Source of the DNA: Roseburia sp. CAG:10041_57
GTDB taxonomy: Bacteria; Bacillota; Clostridia; Lachnospirales; Lachnospiraceae
DNA length: 43,758 nt
NCBI GenBank assembly: GCA_001916965.1
Contig: MNTL01000065.1
Coordinates: 1 to 43,758 of the forward strand
Direction of reading: 5' to 3'
Made by a program: the position numbers and the translations under genes. The notes beneath the pieces were generated by a model that had not been told where the DNA came from, did no database searches, and saw only the letters and a program-made list of their open reading frames with translations. This document shows, piece by piece, positions 25,113 through 32,130 of the stretch (its first letter is position 1; every line of letters begins with the position of its first letter).

Positions 25113-26184
25113 AGTGTGACTGGCGGTATTCCTTGGGAGTAACGCCATATTTTTGTTTAAAGAGACTGTAGAAATGAGTGCGGTTGGTGAACTGGAGTCT
25201 GGTTGCGATAGAGCCTATGGATTCATTGGTCTCAGTCAGATACTGGGCGGCTTTCTTCAGGCAGAAGGTCATACCGTAATCGTAGAGACACAGACCGGAG
25301 TATTTGTTGACGATACGGTTGAGATAATCACCACTGTAATTAAGATGATGCTCTAATTCTGCCCTGGACATTCTGCCATTGCTTTCCTCAAAGAGATGGC
25401 TGATACGGGAGAACAACAGAAAATCACTGTTGGTATCCAGGCTGACTTTGGTGCAGTGATAGTATTCAGGTGAAGATAAATAAGACAGGAATGCGCACAG
25501 AAGTCCTCTGATCTGATAAGCTGCCCCAAAATCCGGGTAAAGCAGTGTCTGAATCATAGACTGTGCCAGATCATGAAGATGGAGAGCATTCTTGTGATTC
25601 TGATAGGCAGGAATGAAGTCCAGGTATGCCTTTTTACCGGGATATTTTAAATCATCCGTAATAAACTGATAGATTTCTCCATTACAGATTTTCTTTTCGG
25701 CAGAAAAAGCCGAATTCTGCGCGGACTTGAATAATTCGGAGACAAACTCCGGTAACATTCCAATAAAAAGTACTTTGGTCTTGGCATGATAGTGCTCCAG
25801 ATGACAGAGACTGCGGTTAATGAGACAGCAGGAACCGGCTGCATAGAGATAGTCCTTGCCTTCAATCTTCTGCACAATACTTCCTTCCAGAACAATGACA
25901 AATTCAAAGAAATCATGATAATGCATGACATCCTTTGTACGGGCAAAGTTCTTGGTGGCTGCGGATTCCTGATACATCAGGGATTTCTCAGCGGAAAGAG
26001 TCATGATATTAATGTAATCCTCCAATTCTGAACCGCTGCAGTACTCCAGAGTGAGCTGAAAGGGTACATTCATATGATAGAAACGGTTCAGGTCACTATT
26101 GGTATTCTGTACGTTAATGCTGGAATACTGGCTTTGCAGCGCCTGCTGCATCTGCATATATTCATTGTCTATCTTAATATTCAT
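25111..26184 (-). CDS. AraC family transcriptional regulator
   Basis: About 357 residues. The N-terminal part includes a cupin-like sugar-sensing region (HYHDFFEFVIVLEGSIVQKIEGKDYLY, about residues 88-114, read in two parts). The C-terminal 100 residues carry the two helix-turn-helix motifs: LEHHLNYSGDYLNRIVNKYSG and IGSIATRLQFTNRTHFYSLFKQ, with the closing GVTPKEYRQSH. The start is set at 26184 by GGAGG six bases upstream on the minus strand; an upstream in-frame ATG (26244) lacks this. It is divergent to GH53 and most likely controls it as an activator, with the shared intergenic region holding the 15-bp inverted repeat. Confidence 0.92.
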   Translation of the reverse strand: MNIKIDNEYMQMQQALQSQYSSINVQNTNSDLNRFYHMNVPFQLTLEYCSGSELEDYINIMTLSAEKSLMYQESAATKNFARTKDVMHYHDFFEFVIVLEGSIVQKIEGKDYLYAAGSCCLINRSLCHLEHYHAKTKVLFIGMLPEFVSELFKSAQNSAFSAEKKICNGEIYQFITDDLKYPGKKAYLDFIPAYQNHKNALHLHDLAQSMIQTLLYPDFGAAYQIRGLLCAFLSYLSSPEYYHCTKVSLDTNSDFLLFSRISHLFEESNGRMSRAELEHHLNYSGDYLNRIVNKYSGLCLYDYGMTFCLKKAAQYLTETNESIGSIATRLQFTNRTHFYSLFKQKYGVTPKEYRQSH

Positions 26185-26236
26185 TTCAAACCTCCAATGT
26201 CTGATACCATATAATCCCATATCTGATACAAATTTT

Positions 26237-26271
26237 CTGCGCACATATCGTTTTAAGACATTGTTGCGCAG
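26237..26271. promoter_or_regulatory. paired TGCGCA sites upstream of GH53
   Basis: CTGCGCA (26237-26243) and TGCGCAG (26265-26271) are inverted copies, their TGCGCA cores 27 bases apart. The second overlaps the predicted -35 of the GH53 promoter. The same core recurs twice at 27437-27453. It may be a repressor operator, for example of the LacI-type protein encoded at 31124. Confidence 0.4.
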
Positions 26272-26290
26272 TGTGCTAATTGTATATAAT
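26261..26290 (+). promoter_or_regulatory. predicted promoter of the GH53 operon
   Basis: TTGTTG (26261-26266), 18-base spacer, TATAAT (26285-26290). The -10 lies inside the left arm of the inverted repeat, so a bound regulator would compete with or recruit polymerase. Confidence 0.5.
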
Positions 26291-26321
26291 TATGATTAGA
26301 AACAAGATAATTATATACAAT
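26279..26321. promoter_or_regulatory. 15-bp perfect inverted repeat between araC and GH53
   Basis: ATTGTATATAATTAT (26279-26293) and its exact complement ATAATTATATACAAT (26307-26321) flank 13 bases. Each arm carries a TATAAT reading outward from araC or towards GH53: the right arm on the minus strand gives TTTACT, 17 bases, TATAAT for araC. This is either a dyad operator or a mirrored divergent promoter pair. Confidence 0.6.
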
Positions 26322-26383
26322 ATTACAATAAAAGTAAAGGTGAATAGCAAGCTGCACAAAAGATATCAAAAAAGGAGAGTGTA

Positions 26384-27424
26384 ATGCGACAGGATTTTAC
26401 TTATGGAGTTGACCTTGGATGGGTCAGTCAGCTGGAAAAACAGGGAATTACGTGGACTGACAAATCCGGGAAGCATGTAGATCCACTCCAGGCGCTGAAA
26501 AGTATGGGCGCAACAGCGGTGCGCTTGAGAGTGTTTGTAAATCCACCTGAGAATGCGATGTGGTGTAAGCCAAAGAAACAGGCATACGGAAGGGAATTTG
26601 GTGGAGAAGAATGTATGCTGGGATTGTGTGATGGCAAGAATGTCCTTGAAATGGCAAAAAGAGTCAAGAAGCTGGATATGGATCTGATGATTGACTTCCA
26701 TTACAGTGACCATTTCGCAGATCCTATCTATCAGGATATACCACAGGCGTGGGAGACATTGGACCAGGATGGATTGAAACAAAAGGTAAGGGAGCACACA
26801 AAAGAAGTACTGACTCTTCTTACAGAACATAATATTTATCCTGACTGGGTACAGGTCGGAAATGAAATCAATTCGGGAATCCTGCTTCCGGCGGGAAGTT
26901 CATCCGCAAATCCACAGTTCCTTGTAGAACTGCTGAATGCAGGATATGAGGCAGTCAAGGAGTGTTGCCCGGATTGCCAGGTAGTTACCCATATATCCGG
27001 TGGAAATGATTATAACATGTGTACCAGGTTCTTTGATGTCTTTTTCCAGAATGGAGGAAAGACAGATATTATGGGATTCTCCTATTATCCATACTGGGTA
27101 CAGATGAAACATGACGAAGAGAAGCTTACAAAAGACATGACAGCATTGGCAGACAGATATCGTAAACCCTTGATGCTTGCAGAAATCGGTGGACCTGAGA
27201 CAGAGGAAGAAGAAACCTACGAGCTTCTTCGCAGCGCAGTCAGATCAATTAAGGCAGTTCCTGATGGTCAGGGAAAAGGTATCTTTTACTGGGAACCTGA
27301 AGTAGGGGCAGATCTGTTGCCGGATCAGTATCCATTAGGAGCAGCCAGAGTCAATGGAGATAAGAACATTCAATTCACCTGTGCAATGAATGCTTATAAG
27401 GATGCACGGGCAGAAGAAAAATAA
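26384..27424 (+). CDS. glycoside hydrolase family 53, arabinogalactan endo-beta-1,4-galactanase
   Basis: A 346-residue TIM-barrel enzyme cleaving beta-1,4-galactan, as in pectin side chains. Family motifs: VDLGWVSQLEKQG near the start, ATAVRLRVFVNP (43-54), LMIDFHYSD (101-109), acid/base Glu161 in VQVGNEINSG, nucleophile Glu267 in AEIGG, and GIFYWEP (299-305). No signal peptide, unlike the well-known secreted galactanases, so it should cut imported galacto-oligosaccharides. The usual C-terminal length is kept. AAAGGAG precedes ATG 26384. It is the first gene of an operon with two permeases and a binding protein, and is divergent to an AraC regulator. Confidence 0.93.
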   Translation: MRQDFTYGVDLGWVSQLEKQGITWTDKSGKHVDPLQALKSMGATAVRLRVFVNPPENAMWCKPKKQAYGREFGGEECMLGLCDGKNVLEMAKRVKKLDMDLMIDFHYSDHFADPIYQDIPQAWETLDQDGLKQKVREHTKEVLTLLTEHNIYPDWVQVGNEINSGILLPAGSSSANPQFLVELLNAGYEAVKECCPDCQVVTHISGGNDYNMCTRFFDVFFQNGGKTDIMGFSYYPYWVQMKHDEEKLTKDMTALADRYRKPLMLAEIGGPETEEEETYELLRSAVRSIKAVPDGQGKGIFYWEPEVGADLLPDQYPLGAARVNGDKNIQFTCAMNAYKDARAEEK

Positions 27425-27436
27425 GGCAACAAGAAG

Positions 27437-27453
27437 TTGCGCAAATTGCGCAT
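27437..27453. promoter_or_regulatory. tandem TGCGCA palindromes between GH53 and the permease
   Basis: TGCGCAA (27438-27444), A, TTGCGCA (27446-27452) form a 15-bp perfect palindrome with two TGCGCA cores. There is no T-run after it, so termination is unlikely. The central CG is compatible with a LacI-type operator. It lies about 30 bases before the permease start and could also hinder or stabilise the downstream mRNA. Confidence 0.45.
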
Positions 27454-27482
27454 GACCTTGGACAGAGAGGAAGGGAGATTTT

Positions 27483-28427
27483 ATGAAAGAGGCAGCAGAC
27501 AAGAAAAAGTATAAAGTGCCTTTCTGGAAAACAGTGAAAAAGCACTGGATGCTGTTAGCAATGCTGGCACCGGCAGTCATTTATGTAGTGATATTTGCTT
27601 ACATACCTATGACGGGCGTTGTGCTTGCATTCAAGAACTATCAGTATGCAGGTGGTATCTATGGTTCTCCGTGGAATGGACTGGATAACTTCAAAGCCTT
27701 GCTGGTAGCAGGTAAGTTAGGTCAGGTAACAAGAAATACGCTTTTGTATAATATCGCATTTTTGTTCCTGGGAGTTGTATTTGAAATGGGCAGTGCAATC
27801 CTGCTGAATGAAATATTCGGCAAGGTATTTAAGAAGATTGCGCAGTCCTTTATGTTCCTGCCATACTTCATCAGCTGGGTAGTAGCAGGTGCAATCATGT
27901 ATAACATCTTCAACTATGAAAAGGGTGTATTTAACCATTTATTAAATATGTTAGGTTCTACACCTTTTGACTTATACAATACACCGGGCGCATGGCCATT
28001 TATATTAATCTTTTTAAAGATATGGAAACAGACAGGATATGGCTCCGTTGTATATCTGGCAGCAATCACAGGCCTAGATCAGGAAATGTTCGAAGCAGCA
28101 TCCATAGATGGTGCAGGTGTATGGCAGAAGATTAAATACATCACGATTCCTTCCCTGATGCCTACCATGATGATTCTGGTATTAATGGGAATCGGTAATA
28201 TCTTCCGCGGAGACTTCGGCCTGTTCTATCAGACAGTAAAGAGCAGTGCATTGTTACAGCCTGTTACGGATGTAATTGATACTTATGTCTTCCGTTTACT
28301 GATCAACAACAGTGATGTCGGTGTATCTGCAGCAGCAGGTTTATATCAGTCAGTACTCTGCTTCTTAACAATTACAATATGTAATAAGCTGGTTAAGAAA
28401 GTAGATCCGGACTACGCATTATATTAA
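27483..28427 (+). CDS. ABC transporter permease, LplB/YteP type
   Basis: A 314-residue inner-membrane subunit of a carbohydrate ABC importer. The N-terminus is basic and cytosolic, followed by about six membrane segments. The EAA loop that docks the ATPase is EAASIDGAGVWQKIKYITIPSL, near residues 200-221 (given in parts: EAASIDGAGV, then ITIPSL). MLAPAVIYVVIFAYIPMTG matches the conserved start of the family. GAGGAAGGGAG precedes ATG 27483. Next to its partner permease and lipoprotein; no ATPase is encoded nearby. Confidence 0.93.
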   Translation: MKEAADKKKYKVPFWKTVKKHWMLLAMLAPAVIYVVIFAYIPMTGVVLAFKNYQYAGGIYGSPWNGLDNFKALLVAGKLGQVTRNTLLYNIAFLFLGVVFEMGSAILLNEIFGKVFKKIAQSFMFLPYFISWVVAGAIMYNIFNYEKGVFNHLLNMLGSTPFDLYNTPGAWPFILIFLKIWKQTGYGSVVYLAAITGLDQEMFEAASIDGAGVWQKIKYITIPSLMPTMMILVLMGIGNIFRGDFGLFYQTVKSSALLQPVTDVIDTYVFRLLINNSDVGVSAAAGLYQSVLCFLTITICNKLVKKVDPDYALY

Positions 28428-28440
28428 GGAGGTGTGTAAT

Positions 28441-29346
28441 ATGTCAGCGACTCAGGTTCATCATAGAAAAATGACAAAAGACCAAATGATCGTGAATATT
28501 GTCGGCTATATTCTGATCGGCATATTTGCACTTGTATGTGTTATCCCGTTTTATCTGATTATCGTGGCATCTTTTACAGATGAGTCAGAATTGATCAGAA
28601 ACGGATATCCTATTATTCCGACCGTATTCAGTGTACAAAGCTACCTGCTGTGTTTAAAGAATCCTGTGTCCATAGCCAAGGCATATGGAACAACAATTGG
28701 TGTTACAGCAGTCGGAACCGCATTTGCAGTATTTATTGCAACGATGACAGGTTATGTACTTTCCCGTAAGGACTTCCCATGGCGCAACAAGTTTTCATTC
28801 TTCTTTTTCTTCACGACACTGTTCAGTGGAGGACTGGTTCCATGGTATATGCTTTGTGTTCGTTATCTGCACTTTAAGAATTCCTACATAGGTATTCTCT
28901 TACCGCTGATGTTCTCAGTATGGAACATGATCATTGCAAAATCCTTCATGAATGGTATTCCAAGTGCCATTACAGAATCAGCCAAGATAGATGGTGCAAA
29001 TGACTTCGTGATTTTCATGAAGCTGATACTTCCGCTTAGTAAGCCGCTTATCGCAACACTCAGCCTTTTCTCGGCACTGGCTTACTGGAATGACTGGTAT
29101 AACTGTATGCTCTATATCACAAATGAAGACATGTTCACTTTGCAGTATTACTTACAGAGAATACTTGGAAGTGCAGAGGCTATGAGAATCGTAGCAGAGA
29201 AATCAGGTATCGCATTACCATCCGTTCCACTGGAAAGTATGAAGATGGCAATGACCGTTATCGCAACAGGACCGATTGTACTTCTGTATCCATTCGTACA
29301 GCGCTACTTTGTAAAAGGCCTTACGATTGGTGCAGTTAAGGGATAA
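28441..29346 (+). CDS. ABC transporter permease, YtcP/AraQ type
   Basis: About 301 residues, second permease of the importer. Six membrane segments are seen, and the EAA-like loop is SAKIDGANDFVIFMKLILPLS around residues 180-200. AAGGAGGTG overlaps the stop of the first permease and lies six bases from ATG 28441, so the two are translationally linked; the TTG at 28432 is too close to that site. The C-terminus ends FVKGLTIGAVKG, typical of this type. Confidence 0.93.
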   Translation: MSATQVHHRKMTKDQMIVNIVGYILIGIFALVCVIPFYLIIVASFTDESELIRNGYPIIPTVFSVQSYLLCLKNPVSIAKAYGTTIGVTAVGTAFAVFIATMTGYVLSRKDFPWRNKFSFFFFFTTLFSGGLVPWYMLCVRYLHFKNSYIGILLPLMFSVWNMIIAKSFMNGIPSAITESAKIDGANDFVIFMKLILPLSKPLIATLSLFSALAYWNDWYNCMLYITNEDMFTLQYYLQRILGSAEAMRIVAEKSGIALPSVPLESMKMAMTVIATGPIVLLYPFVQRYFVKGLTIGAVKG

Positions 29347-29375
29347 TAACTATTTATCAAAAAGGAGAGGACAAT

Positions 29376-31040
29376 ATGAAGAAGAAAAAATTACTTGCAA
29401 CTATTTTAAGTATGTGCATGACAGCATCCATGCTTACAGGCTGTGGCGGCTCTGCTGCATCCTCATCAACGACTGACACATCAGCAAAAGATACTGCCAA
29501 GACAGAGACAACGCAGGCAGCTGCTGAGACAGATACAGCAGCAACATCAGCATCTCTGGACAGCTTACCATCAGAGGTAGGTCAGGGAACTATCGCAGCA
29601 ACCCCTGAAATGTATGCTTCCACAGATCTGAGCAAGAGCTACACAGTTAATATGTATCTGATTGGTGATACACCAAATGACTGGGATAGTGTTATTAATA
29701 AAGTAAATGATTACTTACAGCCATTTAATACAGAGCTTGCAGTCACATTCATGAGCTGGAGTGATTATCAGACCATGTATTCTCTTGTACTTGCAGGTGG
29801 TGAACAGGTTGACTTGATCTTTACTGCCCCATGGTGTTTCATGTACAACGAAGCTGCAAAGGGCTCTTTCTATGAACTGACAGATGACTTTGTAGCAAAC
29901 TATATGCCTCTTACAAGCAAGTACCAGGCAGCAGACAGCTGGGATGAGACAACAATATCCGGAAAGACAATCGCAGTACCATCCAATAAGGCACAGCCTA
30001 TGGGTAAGATTGTAGCAGTCCGTCAGGACTTAATGGACAAGTACGGTATAAGCGAGCTGGATAACTGGGATGATTATAAGAAATATATGCTGACTATTGC
30101 AGAAAAGGAAACTCCTGAAAGTGGTATTTATGCGTTGGCGGCAGCCGGTGATAACAATGAGTTGTGGGATGTATACCGTCAGCAGACAGATACTTTCCTT
30201 GCCCTGGACAGCAGCTACCTGGATTTCATGTATGAATACAAAGGAGATATCCCTGCAAAAGAAGACATTAAGCTTGCTTATGAATTTGATTCCTTCCGTA
30301 ATTATGCAAAAGATATGAAGGAAATGGCAGACGCAGGCTGCTGGAGCAGATCAGCCCTGACTAATACAGTAACAGATGACGATGCTTTTGGTAACTTACA
30401 AGGTGCATCTATCGCATGGAATGGTTCTGTATTCACATATATGAGACAGGCTGAAAAGACAGACGGTGTAAAATGTATGGCATATGACCTGACAAAGGAG
30501 CATCTGGTAGGTGCAGAAGCATATTCCAACAACGATATGGCGATTGCAGCAGGTTCCAAGAATCCTGAGAGGGCAGCTATGGTACTTGACCTGATCAAAT
30601 TTGATACTTATCTGAACAGACTGCTTATTCTTGGTGAAGAAGGTGTACATTACTCTATTGATGACCAGAATCAGTATACTAAGTTAGACAAGAGTGCAGA
30701 CTATGCGCCATTTGCTATTTCAGCATCCTGGGCAATCAAGAACAGTGACTTGAGTGAAGCCGGTGTGGAAGAGCGTGAGAAGAAGATTACAGATGCATGG
30801 GAATCCAGAGTACAGATGAATCCTACAATTACATTCGTATTTGATGATACTAATGTAAAGGCATATGTATCCGCAGTAACAGCAGTTCTTACAGATTATG
30901 TACCTATGCTTGAGCTTGGTCTTGTAGATGATGTAGATGCTACATTGGATGAAATGATCCAGAAGTGCTATGATGCAGGATTACAGCAGGTATATGATGA
31001 GTTCTACTCACAGTATGATGCATGGCTTGCAACTAGATAA
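29376..31040 (+). CDS. extracellular solute-binding lipoprotein (LplA-like)
   Basis: A 554-residue binding protein for the importer. Signal MKKKKLLATILSMCMTASM is followed by lipobox LTGC with Cys23, then a Ser/Thr/Ala-rich linker (24-60). The mature part is a large oligosaccharide-type binding protein with a Trp-rich core (APWCFMYNEA and others). The C-terminal region matches the kind seen beside LplB/YtcP permeases (DUF3502-like). AAAGGAGAGG precedes the start. It most likely captures the galacto-oligosaccharides made outside the cell; the exact ligand is inferred. Confidence 0.92.
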   Translation: MKKKKLLATILSMCMTASMLTGCGGSAASSSTTDTSAKDTAKTETTQAAAETDTAATSASLDSLPSEVGQGTIAATPEMYASTDLSKSYTVNMYLIGDTPNDWDSVINKVNDYLQPFNTELAVTFMSWSDYQTMYSLVLAGGEQVDLIFTAPWCFMYNEAAKGSFYELTDDFVANYMPLTSKYQAADSWDETTISGKTIAVPSNKAQPMGKIVAVRQDLMDKYGISELDNWDDYKKYMLTIAEKETPESGIYALAAAGDNNELWDVYRQQTDTFLALDSSYLDFMYEYKGDIPAKEDIKLAYEFDSFRNYAKDMKEMADAGCWSRSALTNTVTDDDAFGNLQGASIAWNGSVFTYMRQAEKTDGVKCMAYDLTKEHLVGAEAYSNNDMAIAAGSKNPERAAMVLDLIKFDTYLNRLLILGEEGVHYSIDDQNQYTKLDKSADYAPFAISASWAIKNSDLSEAGVEEREKKITDAWESRVQMNPTITFVFDDTNVKAYVSAVTAVLTDYVPMLELGLVDDVDATLDEMIQKCYDAGLQQVYDEFYSQYDAWLATR

Positions 31041-31069
31041 TAGTTACGGATCTGATAAAACACGATGCG

Positions 31070-31100
31070 AAGAAAGCTGGCTGATGAAGTCAGCTTTCTT
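31070..31100 (+). terminator. hairpin between binding-protein and lacI genes
   Basis: AAGAAAGCTG (31070-31079) and CAGCTTTCTT (31091-31100) are exact complements around an 11-base loop. Only a short T-rich end is present, so it is probably a partial terminator or mRNA 3' end that lowers downstream lacI and GH2 expression relative to the transporter. Confidence 0.5.
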
Positions 31101-31123
31101 GCTATCAGGAAGGGGGTGTTGGT

Positions 31124-32098
31124 ATGACAATGGAAGAAATTGCAAGGGATATGGGAGTGTCCAGAAGTACGGTATCCAGAGCACTTTCAGGGAAAGGCAG
31201 AATCGGGGAAGATACAAGGGCAAGGATCAGAGAGTATGTGGGCAGGCAGTCAGAGGCAGAGAATCAGTCAACGAATAATTTAGCTGTAGTGCTTCCCAAT
31301 GATGCCTATACGACCAATGCCCCTTTCTTTCAGGAGTGTCTGCTTGGAATCAGTGAAGTGGCGGCGGCGCTTCAATATCATGTCCTGATAACGGCAGGTG
31401 CACTGAATGATACCCGTGATATTAAGATGCTTGTGGAGGAACAGAAGATTGATGGAATTATCCTGCTGAGGGGTGTAGAGAATGACAGTGTCTTAAAATA
31501 CCTGACAGACCGGCACTTCCCGACAGGGCTTACTGGAAGCTGTAAGTATGAGGAAATCCTGCAGGTAGATGCAGACCATTATCAGGCGGCAGCAAGCCTG
31601 ATGTCCGTTCTGATCGGACAGGGATATCGTAAATTTGCCTTTGTAGCAGGTGATATGCAGTATCGGGTCAATCAGAACCGCAGCGAAGGATGTTATGCCG
31701 CTTTGAAGCAATATGGACTGGATATGGAGCAGCAATGCTATTATACTGATTTTAGAAACTCAGAGCCGATAGAGAACTATATTTGTGATATGATAGAGAA
31801 AAAGGTTGAGTGTATTGTATGTGCAGATGATGTCATTTGTACCCGTTTCATGTCCTGTCTACAGGCGCAGGGTTATCGGATTCCTGATGATATTGGAATC
31901 GTATCACTGTGTAACAGTGCCAGTCTGGAGTGCTTTACTCCGGCAGTGACGGCAGTGAATGTATCTGCAAGGCAGATGGGGAATGTCATAGGAAGGCAGA
32001 TGATCAACAGGCTGCGAGGAGAAAGCTACAATGCAAAGACAACCTTGAATCATGAAATCCTGCTTCGCAAATCGGCAGACAGAGGATATCGTATCTAA
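31124..32098 (+). CDS. LacI family transcriptional regulator
   Basis: A 324-residue repressor. The DNA-binding headpiece starts at once: MTMEEIARDMGVSRSTVSRAL, then SGKGRIGEDTRARI (about 1-36). The rest is a periplasmic-binding-protein-like sugar sensor (AVVLPNDAYTTNAPFFQECLLGI, then IDGIILLRG and CADDVICTRF). It is inside the GH53 module, after the lipoprotein, and would regulate this module or the adjacent GH2. AGGAAGGGGG precedes ATG 31124. Possible operators are the TGCGCA sites at 26237-26271 and 27437-27453; this pairing is a guess. Confidence 0.93.
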   Translation: MTMEEIARDMGVSRSTVSRALSGKGRIGEDTRARIREYVGRQSEAENQSTNNLAVVLPNDAYTTNAPFFQECLLGISEVAAALQYHVLITAGALNDTRDIKMLVEEQKIDGIILLRGVENDSVLKYLTDRHFPTGLTGSCKYEEILQVDADHYQAAASLMSVLIGQGYRKFAFVAGDMQYRVNQNRSEGCYAALKQYGLDMEQQCYYTDFRNSEPIENYICDMIEKKVECIVCADDVICTRFMSCLQAQGYRIPDDIGIVSLCNSASLECFTPAVTAVNVSARQMGNVIGRQMINRLRGESYNAKTTLNHEILLRKSADRGYRI

Positions 32099-32130
32099 TT
32101 GTGTATGGGAAAGGTCAGGGCAAGGGAATT

